In this document: piece by piece, positions 49,991 to 60,400 of the stretch
Numbering within the stretch: the first letter of the stretch is position 1
How the letters are laid out: every line of letters starts with the position of its first letter
NCBI GenBank assembly: GCA_002633005.1
Contig: NMRA01000348.1
Span: 359,065-423,064 of the forward strand
Origin: Phoronis australis
Taxonomy: Eukaryota; Phoronida; Phoronidae
Direction: 5' to 3'
DNA: 64,000 bases
Made by a program: the position numbers and the translations under genes
Notes under the pieces: generated by a model
What the model saw: only the letters and a program-made list of their open reading frames with translations
The model's database searches: none
Told to the model about the DNA's origin: nothing

Positions 49991-50233
49991 GGTGGTGGGG
50001 ACGTGCCGCCCAAATGGGTCTCATTTTTCATTTTTGGTAAAATTTGGTCGCTTTTTTCACCATTCTCAGTGTAAAATTTTTGCAGATGAGGTCAAAATGT
50101 GGGTCTCAATTTTTGCTGTTGGCATAAAAATGGGTCACATTTCTTGCTCTTGGTATGAATGTGGGTCGCATTCTCCGTTTTTTCCAGGTATAAATTTCTC
50201 CCTTTGTTTGGAGCCCGGCCACACACCCCTGCC
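49991..50233. mobile_element. Small element with internal AATGGGTC repeats
   Basis: Starts GGTGGGGACGTGCCGCCC (49994) and ends near CCGGCCACACACCCCTGCC, roughly inverted. Inside are three to four imperfect units of about 45 bp built on AATGGGTCTCATTTTT. Non-autonomous, class unknown. Confidence 0.55.
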
Positions 50234-50379
50234 TCAAAAAGGTGACTGCCTCCGGACTGAAAGCGAACACCTGCATTTTAGAGACCCAACCTCGGTCTGT
50301 CTAGCAGCGCTGCGCATAGGCAATTGTCACTCATGCAGGCGTGATATTTTATTCGGACTAATCTCTTTAAGACGTTAAA

Positions 50380-52490
50380 GGTAAAACGCAAGCAGAGGTT
50401 CAAAAAACATATCGAAACAAAACGCAACGATCCTGATTTCTTGAGAAAAGAAAGAGAAAAACAAAACAGATACAGGGTTGCCGCTTCTGATCATTCCGAA
50501 ACTAGAAGTTACAACAGGAGATAGTTCAAAAAGAGGAAGCAAGTACCTGCCACAGGCGACGTTGTTTCAAGTCCTAGATCTGAAAACATTGTCGACAATG
50601 GCACACACAGCAACCAGGTGTCCAGTTCAACAGAAAAGGAAGGCCTTGGCACATCAACGAGATCAAATGAAAAGCTTTGCATGAAGCTGATCTTTCCAGA
50701 TAAAAAAGAGGAACATCTCGCAGGTCAAAAGCTCTCAGACATGCGAGATACAGAACACAGGAAATGGAACATGAAGTAGATGAGTCAAAAATCAACGTAG
50801 CAAAGTGTAGACAACGGACCAATAATTTATTATTTAATAACCTTCTGGTCAAACGCTGCAAGTTGGTTAATTAGTGATGCTTGTAGCATACATGTACGTT
50901 TGAGCAAAATAATAAACTTTAGGCTAGCTTGGAAAAGTTCTCGGGTGGGAATATTAGAAGTATATACATGTACCAATGTACAAAATATGTGCACAGAAGA
51001 TGCATATTATCGAAAATATCTTTAAATAACACAATTATTTTCAAGTAAGCCTTCCCACACCGTCGTTCGATAAAAAGCCTATGAAACCTTTTCAGGTTTT
51101 TTTTTAATGTGACCGTAAATTCTTTATAGTTACATGTACTTTATGTTCAAGTCATGCCACTGAACATTTTCTCTTGTTTACTGCGACCTTTATTATTTTG
51201 GCTCACTTATAATACACGTGGCCTCACTTTAAAGTAGCATCTATTGCCATGCATATGATTTTGTTTTTTTTTTTGTAGTCTTGACATTAAAATTCAAATC
51301 AAAAGTACAACGATAAAATTGAAGGTTTTTTGTTGGTAAACAAGCACAGCGACCTGCATCACAAACAATGGCGCCTCATGAGACACGTGGCTTCAGGTCC
51401 ATTAATACTAGAATGTCCAATCTCTGTCTTTTTATATATGCTTAGGACTAACGAACAATAACCAATTGGCAATTTTATTTTAAACATATATATATTTATA
51501 TATATCTTGAAATATAACAGAAGGAGAAAGTGCATGTTTTGGCCTAGAGTCCGCTTTTTCGGATTATTACCCCTTTAAACTATCAACTTAGTACTGAGTG
51601 GAAAAATATTTTCTATTTTCCCGTGTAGGCCTCCATTTTTACGTACACACGTCAAGGTTTGAGCTGTTTTGCCACCACTATTTCAGACAAGTTTGACATC
51701 ATAGGAACAATAATATTTCTTTCAGCTTTTAAGCTGCTCAAAACACCTTACTATGCCGCCATTTTTTCAAAATGTTGACTAGCCATTCTGGCAAAATCTG
51801 TCAACCTTTCCACAAATGAATGCATGATTTTATTTCATTCCACCGCATTGTCTTTACGCTAAGGTGGTAGAAACAACCCATCGGCATTAGAAACGGTGGT
51901 CTTGCTCCTTTTGTGTAGAACATTAGCGATGGCTCCAAGATAATATAATACTGGCTAAAATAACTATCGTGGACTAAAACCTGTGTTTTTCTATCAAATT
52001 GGCTTCCGAAATTGAATTATCCGTGAAAAAATCGTTATTGTCGTTTGTGACAGAAGAAATACGAAAAATATTATCCAAAATACAATGGCATTGTTTTTGT
52101 TGTGCTTACCAAGCGAAGCGTGTTTATTGTACTGCCGGATGCACAATTGGTTTATGACCTGTCAGGTCCAACAAAAGATTGCAAGAACGCTTAACAATAA
52201 AAACTTGTTACCTGATCCTGGAGTTGAAAATGTAAGGAGTACATTAAATCACGAAACTACCCATGTTAAAATGACAATGCAAAGCACATAGGGACACATG
52301 ACACATCTTTAAATTTAAGCAGGCACGTTTTATAGAATTCCATAAAACAATTTGAGAAAGAAAGCGTTAAGTGTGTGAATCGATTTCCTCCGTGTGACAA
52401 ATACCACGCAAACTCATGAAATATGACGTCACTTTCGTAAATTGTCACAATGGTAGATTTCTTGCATGTACACTTCTAAGTTCGACGTAA
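50380..52490. other. Intergenic, nothing recognised
   Basis: AT-rich sequence with a short TATA run near 51488-51505 and several TACATGTA words. No exon with credible splice context. Confidence 0.5.
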
Positions 52491-52493
52491 ATA

Positions 52494-52655
52494 TAGATTA
52501 TTACATGGCGAAGTCGTTATCCCCCGTTATCTAGAGCCCCAGTGGATTTTAGAGAATTATCGCCCGAGGTGCGTTAGGCCCGATGGTGATAGTTCTACAA
52601 AATCCACGGTTGCTCTTGATAAGGGTGATAACGACTGAGAACATGTAATTATCTA
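52494..52655. mobile_element. Fold-back MITE
   Basis: The two halves are inverted copies: TAGATTATTACATG and GTCGTTATCCCCC on the left match GGGTGATAACGAC and CATGTAATTATCTA on the right. Inner arms AGTGGATTTT and AAAATCCAC continue the pairing, so the whole 160 bp can fold into one hairpin. Confidence 0.8.
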
Positions 52656-53202
52656 TTTATACCACATACTGAACGAGAAACATTGCAATGAATCGATCTA
52701 CCTTTCTCGACTCGCCTCGGTTTGTAACTACTTTCTATGTCAGAGGCCCGGGGCCGGAGGTCGTGACCTTTTAAGAAAAGTCGAGATATTTTTGTAAAAT
52801 AATTCTTTTACTGAAAATTAATTGAAAAATAAAACAAAATAGAAATAAAATGAGTCTATAAATTAAGGTTTTGCAACTGTTATAGCTCACTACACATTTT
52901 ATCACGCTAAGCTTCGACCGGGAATATGTCGTCTGCTAAAGTAGGTTACCACTAGTAACTGACTATAATGCTCAAGTCAAAGGATCCCGACCACACGACA
53001 CCAGCATTCAAATTGGAGATCGGTGATTTACAAGTGAGAGAACACGAGAGAAAAATTTCACTGAATTAAAATATCGTTTTTATGGAAACTATGCGTCTTA
53101 TTTTCCATAGCGTATAATTGTCGGTGCAATGCCCTTTGCTGAACATGCGATTGCTACGCGTGCTCATTTAAGTATTCTATTTTCACGTTCGTTGACGTCA
53201 GG

Positions 53203-53275
53203 CGCTGAGGGGTGTAGTGGTAAAGTCGGCGACTCGCAACTGATGAGGCCCGGGTTCGAATCTCACTAGCGAGAT
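53203..53275 (+). mobile_element. tRNA-derived SINE or tRNA pseudogene
   Basis: An A-box-like TGTAGTGGTAAAG and a B box GGTTCGAATC lie about 35 bp apart in tRNA-like order. No complete, clean acceptor stem is seen. Confidence 0.6.
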
Positions 53276-53586
53276 AACATTATGGGTTATTACACGGTTG
53301 TATCTCATATTCGAGGCCAATACTGGTATGAATTGTAATAAATTCATAAAATGTAACAATTTGTTTCATTATAGGAGAAGCCTGGCAAGGTAAAATGTAA
53401 CGACGACGTGAATGGTATGAAATTATTATATTTTACGGCGTATCACAACACATCGTCTGCGTTGAGTTCTAATTGGTGCATGCGTGAGCTCAATCAACAG
53501 CAGAGGCAGAGATTATCAAAACTAGTTTGAGTATCTAATAGTTGAGAACAACATGTCTTTACGGTAGAATTTTTCGTGAAACCTAG

Positions 53587-53751
53587 TCATCGAATAGCGA
53601 CAAAAAGCGCAACGCCCGTGGTAAAGATTGCAACCATTAGCAGGTAGAACGCCACCCATTGGAACGTCTTCTTCCTCACTGTTCTCTGGATTTCTTGTAA
53701 TTGTTCAGAGTTGTAACCGAGAATTTCCAACAAAGCAGGGTCATATTTGGT
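53587..53751 (-). CDS. Gene 3 exon b: C-terminal membrane anchor, terminal exon
   Basis: 165 nt, phase 0, acceptor TTTCCAG, ending in TGA. TKYDPALLEILGYNSEQLQE, then RKKTFQWVAFYLLMVAIF and a hydrophobic end GVALFVAIR: a helical linker and a membrane segment with only a few residues after it. If the ATG of exon a is used, the product is about 142 residues and looks tail-anchored. I do not recognise the family. Confidence 0.65.
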   Translation of the reverse strand, partial: TKYDPALLEILGYNSEQLQEIQRTVRKKTFQWVAFYLLMVAIFTTGVALFVAIR

Positions 53752-54479
53752 CTGGAAACAAATAAATTGATGTAAAATAAAAGCGTCACTAACAAGCAGA
53801 AATTCAATCCCCAACTTATTTAAATTTTGTTCTTAGTCAGAATTTACAAAAGTGCCAAATAGTGCAATCAGAACTTTTCGAAATTATAAATGCTTCTAAG
53901 AAACCAATCATAAATGATATTATCCCATAGTTTCATACAGAGCCTTCGTACGTAAAGCCAGGGCCAGGTTACTTATTAAGCCAATCCAAAACTCAGTTCG
54001 AAGCCACCTAAGTCTCCAAACGTTCTATAATGACCTTGTGGTGCGTGGCATACGAATTGAAGATGTGGTGTGGAAAAGTTCTGGCGAAACTGCAGAAAAC
54101 TATAGAAAAATTGCTGGAACGGGACAGCACACGTTGCCGGTGCATCAGATTGCGTACCTCGAGAAACCTCCACCAGGGGTAACGCCAGTATTCGCTTGAC
54201 TTGACGAGATCGTGCCAATATGGGGATGTCGCAGTGCTTTATTTCAGCCATGATCTTAACAATCCACACCAGTGCTGCGCACTCGATTTTTGAAGTTTCT
54301 TTACGTATAGTCATTGTGTCTAAATATGTTGGTTTTAAGACAAAGCACTATTTTTTTCGCCCCAACCAGTTACATGTAACAACACGCCGTAAAGTCGCTA
54401 CCAGTCAACCAGTGCTACCATTACAAAAACGTATCCCAGAAACAAGGACATGTATTTAGACGTTGCCGCTTCTACTCAC

Positions 54480-54743
54480 CTGCTGCGGTATTACTGAGTT
54501 TGGTACGTCTCTAAACATGGTATGGGATAACGTAACTTGTTCTGCACTATCTAAGCTCTCTGCTACGGTCCCGGATGAGCTTCCTTGAATGTCTGTCTCG
54601 CCAATATCCAGAGACCTTGAAACCTCATCATTGTCGTCCACGAATATGGGGTTGGATTTCACTTGCGTTTTAAGGAGACTGTCAGTTTTCTTTCCTAAGT
54701 AGATGTCCTCCAATATTTCGACCTTCAATACTGTACCATCCAT
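54480..54743 (-). CDS. Gene 3 exon a: acidic N-terminal region (start uncertain)
   Basis: Open frame from an ATG at 54743 (MDGTVLKVEILEDIYLGKKT) to a strong donor CAG|GTGAGT, 88 codons, phase 0. Acidic/Ser-rich, with VDDNDEVSRSLDIGETDI. The frame stays open upstream to about 54828 (FGEHRIRKLNNREKRNILGH), so an earlier acceptor rather than the ATG may start it. An overlapping second open frame covers 54725-54928. Function unknown. Confidence 0.6.
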
Positions 54744-54984
54744 GTGTCCGAGAATGTTACGCTTTTCCCGATTATTGAGTTTTCGGATGCGATGCTCTCC
54801 AAAGTCGTCTTTCCTATCCTTTTCTGGTCACCGACCCTCTGTTCATTTCTGCTGAATCGGTAACTGCTAGCTGGTGAATCAGCTTGTGATATCATTTCAC
54901 CTTCTCCAGACCGGTTAATTATTAACACACCATCGACACCTACGGGAGTGGGAATTTTCCATAAACCCCAGTGAGCATAATCTT

Positions 54985-55235
54985 CGTTATTACTCTGCGC
55001 GTGTAAGCGCAGAGTACTGTTGTTCCTGGGTTTTCTTCAATTTTATTCTTATTCTTATTCTTCTTATTCTTCTTCTTATTCTTCTTCCGACCAAACTTGA
55101 TGCTTAATAACTCCAAATTGGGTGCAGGTAGGGTCTTTAAATTCAGCATATGACTTTTGACAGTATATAAATTTTGATTGGTTATATAATCATATTCCAT
55201 ATTGCACCGGAAGAGGTCGTTTGGAGCAAAGGTCA
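54985..55235 (-). repeat. Hairpin-tailed repeat, copy on minus strand
   Basis: Reverse-orientation relative of the 59260-59577 block. Same hairpin end (ACTCTGCGC/GCGCAGAGT at about 54991-55016), same (TTATTC)n run at 55041-55088 and the same body. The apparent 98-codon frame reflects the repeat, not a gene. Confidence 0.85.
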
Positions 55236-55239
55236 TATT

Positions 55240-57242
55240 TTCCCATTAGTATTATATTTTCATCGAGTTTACTTGATGAATCAAAATGATCGATACTCGA
55301 AATTTTATTCTGTTTCGTGGCACAGCAGCGAAAATGTGCGGCTATGGACGAATCCGGTGAGTTGCTTTCTCCCTGGTTCCTCGACCTAAAAGTATTGGCG
55401 TCGGTAGAGTATTTCTTCATGCAGGCTATTCCGCTCAGACCAAATTGACACGAAACCTCAGTTGAAGAGCAGTTTTGCTTTTATGTTCTTTCTTCACTGC
55501 TTCAAAATGTCCATTGATTTAATGTTTTATTTTATATTTTTGTTCTGCCCTTGACTTGCAGCATTTTAAGACACGTGGTTGTTGATTCACTAAATGTGGT
55601 TCTTAAATATCCGAGTGTAACAATCGAGCATTCTTTACGTTCCATACTAATAATATCTTTTGCGTGCCAGGTGTTTCAAAGATACTTACATCTGCCAAGA
55701 CTTAGTTCAATTAACGATTTTTTCAACTAAGTTTCATCGCCTGTCCACTCCCAGATTCGTGCTACCGTGTACGTTACGTTTCACGTGGCAACATATCCCC
55801 CAAAAAACGTGTCTTCAATGAAATAAATACAGCAGATATGGTTCATAATTTGTGTTCATAGTTTATTTATTTAACCAAAACTATGCAACGCAAGTGATTA
55901 GACTTAGTAAGCGTTCTCAAATGACGTCATCACTCAATGGAAGAGGTGGCTTGGAAAGATGACGATTCACGAAAGGTTCAGTGAGGAGTACGACTCGTGG
56001 TGACGTGTTGGTGTGGTTTATTAGACTATGGCCGTAATACTAGATACTGTATTACAGTGTACATGTACGACTAGGAAACGATTTCCTTTCAAAGCGGAAA
56101 TGGCTAATTCCAAGACCTGGACCTGTCGTTTCTCGCTTCCAAGACAATTTGACATATGGATGCTTGACACATCTGGTAACTTTACTGGTGTTTATCGAAC
56201 CTGTGTTTAAGTGAAAAATGATAACAACATAAAATATTATTATTTATTATTGATTAGACAACATGAACATGAAACAGAAGATATATGTACCCTGATTACA
56301 TTAAGTCACAAAACAATAAACATAAACATTACAGTAGTCAATCCTGACTACATAGAGTTACAATAGTAGGAATGAAATGGTGCACTTCAAGGAGCAAAAC
56401 CACGATGTTAGACTGAAGTACATGTATAATCAAAAGGATTGTAGTCATCGCAAGCGCGATCTATCACACTGTACTCTGGCGGCAGGAAAACGTAACATTT
56501 GCGTAGTACAAACAGTGCATTGCCCTGGCACGGCCGCCTACTCACTTTTAAGCCTTATTACGGCGGCAATTTTAATAATGTCTCCACCAAAGTCCCAGGC
56601 ATACTCGCAAACCCCAATTAGGGGTGATCTAACATGGTATTACCAACCTCTCAAAACCCGTGTGCACGCTTCCCATAACACACACCTCGGGATCAGAAGA
56701 ATACACTAATGAGTGTGCCACGTCGATCCGCGCTGAGAGCAAATCGAGAGATACGTCGTGACTGTTGAAGGACAGTCAAGCTCATATCAAATATTAAAAT
56801 CGGAATCAAATGTACAATATTAGTTCCAATAAGGCTTGTTGAAAATACTTCGAGAGGTTTATGTTAAAGTGGTTCTCTACACTATTCGTCATTGTGAACA
56901 TATGCATTGTACACAAAGTCAAAAGAATACACGTAATATATACATGTATGTATATAATTTTAGGACACCGACAATTTTGATAAAGCTGCTGAGGCGATTA
57001 AAGAAAAAAAATAGATGACATTTAACGTCTACAGACCATTGCGGCCCTGGTATACTTGATACGTTTTCGAAATGCACTAAGATGCAGAGAAGACGTTGGA
57101 ATTCTATCTACTAGTAGGCCATTAAGCCTGATTGGAAGAAAATCTTTGCAGCAGTTCCACATGCTTTATACATGTGCATGAAAATCATAAAATATTGAAA
57201 TGAGGATTCCATCTGACGCTGTTATATGAAAAACCTATGCAG
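55240..57242. other. Region between gene 2 tail and gene 3
   Basis: Probably the gene 2 3' UTR and intergenic DNA. A TTTATT (AATAAA on the gene strand) occurs near 56248 and again near 55863; either could serve as a poly(A) signal. No coding exon seen. Confidence 0.4.
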
Positions 57243-57483
57243 TTAAGGACGTGTCACCACGAACCCTGACGGAAACTCTGAACTACGCCACAGCTTATTC
57301 TGTGCCGTGGCCGGTAAACCTGACATCAGGGCATGTCTGTACTTGGGAGCAGGTGCATGTTGACGTTTCTGTCTAGCTTCTGGGCCATGTGGGATGGTCA
57401 TGGGGACAATGTATCTTTGGTAGTATAAAGGCAGGTTGCTCTTAAAGTTTGGTAATACCATAGAATTGGAGACACAAGTGTCC
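57243..57483 (-). CDS. Gene 2 exon g: cytoplasmic tail, terminal exon
   Basis: 241 nt ending in TAA. A 79-residue basic, Pro-containing tail (PLYYQRYIVPMTIPHGPEA, RQKRQHAPAPKYRHA) with several tyrosines. I recognise no catalytic domain. Confidence 0.8.
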
Positions 57484-60400
57484 CTGCAAACACAATGAAA
57501 TATTACTGTGCAATGGTTATATGGTTGGGTATTTAATACTGTTGCGAGTGCCACCTCGCGTACAACTCGTCAATTAAAGCATATATATCACCAGACGAGC
57601 TCACGCCACAACACTAACTTCACATCAATTCTAAGAAATATTTCTCCACCAAAAAGAGGCATTATCATGGCACTCTAGTTCGCTTTACTTGACTCAAACA
57701 TGGTAGAATGTATGTTTATGATTCAGCCTACAAACATTCAAAAGAGTGTGGGGAACCGATTTAATGGCAAATAAACCGATGATTGGTTAAGTCGCGGAGA
57801 TGCAGTTTACGGATTAGAAATATCAACCTAGTACTTACGATTGATAAGAACCCGACATGTCTTTGGGTGGCGATTTTCTTTTCCGACAAAGACAAACTCC
57901 AATCACAGTAACCAAGACGATGAGGATTCCCAAGACCGGGGAGATACCACCCATTAAATCAGCAAAATGGCTTTTAGTTGACGGTTGTTCTGAAAAGCAT
58001 GAAAAATTTACTGACTTTCATTAATGGGTACGGCTAGTTTGCCATACTATGGTCCGAGTAGACCTGCATTAACGCAACGTAACTCAGTTGCATCTGGGGA
58101 AAGCCAAGATTATTTTTGGTCAAAACAGAAACGAGTAAAAAGATTTTAATCATTCTATTTACTGTTTTTCTCTTAACCATTCACGAAAGGTGTTTGACTA
58201 TGGACTAATATCTGTAAAAGTTTTTTACCAATTGCCTTCAGAATGATAAGAATTAACTAGAAAGATTATTGTCACGGTGTGACAATAACGGACTCTGCGC
58301 GTGCGTATTACTGGAATTATTATGGGAAGTTACTGACAGCAACCCGTTTACCAATATGAAAAGGAATTTTTTAAAATTGTAGGAGAAATTACATGTTATT
58401 TTTTTGATGACCTTTCCACTAATTGACCTCTTCCGCTGCATTATGAGCCCCGATGAGGGAGTACTTGTTAACTCGATTAAAAGTGTGGTTAATGCTAATA
58501 ATCACAGATGTTTTACTTTAAGCACTTCAGAATACAAGATGAATGAATTGGTCAAACTTGCAGAAGAAAAATGCACCTAATGACCCCATGGGTGCACCAA
58601 ATGACCTGAAAATTTAGAAATCAAACTCAATCGCACTTAGTAAACAGATACGCAATTCGGAAGTCTCTAGCTCAAAATTTTAGTTTGCACTCAATGACCT
58701 TTGACCTATTTTTTCTGATTGGTTAGGCCTATTGTGAAGTAAAGTAGGGTATTCAATTGGCATGTTGACTTACACCAGTGTGCTGAAATTGAAAAGAATT
58801 CCTTGGAAAACGTAAGAGATATAACATTTTAAACGTTACATGACCTTTGCACAAATTGACCTGATCCGGTACATTTTAAGCATCTTTAGGAGAATTATTG
58901 CAAAGCCCATGGAAAATGTGTTTAACGCTGAGAATCACAGTTGTCTAACGGTTGACACATTAGAATACTTGCTGATTGAAAAGGTCAAATTTTCAGAAGA
59001 AAAATCCACCTAATGACCCCATGTTTGCACTAAATGACCTGGAACTTTGGATTCCGGTATGATTTCCCAGTGGCAATCAGACCTGTCAATTTGAAGTGTC
59101 TAGCTCAAAATTTTAATTTGCACCTAATGACCTTTGACCTATTTCACCTGATTGGATTATCCGATTACTTAAAAAAGTATTTTTTTAAATTGTACTGTTG
59201 ACTTATACCTGTGCACCGAATTTGAAAAAGATAGCTTTAAAACTGTAGGAGGAGTAGCATTTTGAAAATTATATGACCTTTGCACCAAACGACCTCTTCC
59301 GGTGCAATATGGAATATGATTTTATAAACAATCAAAATTTATCTACTGTCAAAAGTCATATGCTGAATTTAAAGACTGTACCTGCACCCAATTTGGAGTT
59401 ATTAAGCCTCAAAGTTGGTTGGAAGAAGAATAAGAATAAGAATAAGAAGAATAAGAAGAATAAAATTGAAGAAAACCCAGGAACAACTGTACTCTGCGCT
59501 TACACGCGCAGAGTAATAAGAATAAAATTGAAGAAAAGCCAGGAACAACAGGACTCTGCGCTTACACGCGCAGAGTAATTACAGAATTTATACATCAATC
59601 AATCATAAAGCGGTGTGGCCACATGGCGTCACCTGACCCAGATTCGAATCCTAGAGCTTCTGCTAGCCGTGCAGACGCTCTAGTCCACTGAGCCACTGGG
59701 AAGACCGGTTTATATTCATTAGGTCAAGTTATGTGACCACAGGTGGCGTGCTCATTAGACTTAGGCGTGTTTTTGAAATTACAGAGTTGGATATGGCCAT
59801 TTGTCAACTTTTACGTTAACGGGATTTGCACGCAAGTGGGCGAGAACGCGTGCAATGTTCACTTCAGCGTTTCCAACGAAGAGAGTTGGTCACTATTAAT
59901 GGGCTTGGCCGAATGTGCATTGGATAAGATAAATGCAGATCTAAACCAACACGACTGTTTAGCACGAGTTCTAAAGTCAAAAAAAAACGACCAACATGAC
60001 TGTTTTTTAAACTGAACAGCATAGATTAGCCGTATTCGGATTTTTAAAATCGATACATTAGCGAATAGTTTTTTCCATCATTGCGCCTAGTCCAGTCGCA
60101 TTACTTTGTAAGTGGATTGAGACGAGTCAATCACACAGTCTGGCTTAAGCTAGCTTAGGCATTGGAACTACAAAACCGTATATGTTAGCGTAGTATTTGC
60201 TTCATGGCGGACAAAGAGCCAGCTAACCAGTTATTGTATGTAAATAGACGAAACAGTGTTGGATAAAATTGAAATTATGAAGTACTAGGTTGCATTTCCG
60301 GTATATTGCCCAATACCTTGGGAGAGGGAACTTCCCAGACGTGGTAAACACACAGTGCACGCACAACTACAAAGATATAATACAAAATTTACTTCAAAAC

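Noticed and set aside
53976-54314. 112-codon minus-strand frame between gene 3 exons
   Set aside because: Gene 3 exons join in phase without it and it lacks a convincing acceptor and donor pair.
54940-59578. Two similar frames of about 100 codons (54940-55236 minus, 59273-59578 plus) with Lys/Asn-rich middles
   Set aside because: They are the two copies of the hairpin-tailed repeat; the KNKNK stretch is the (AATAAG)n microsatellite.
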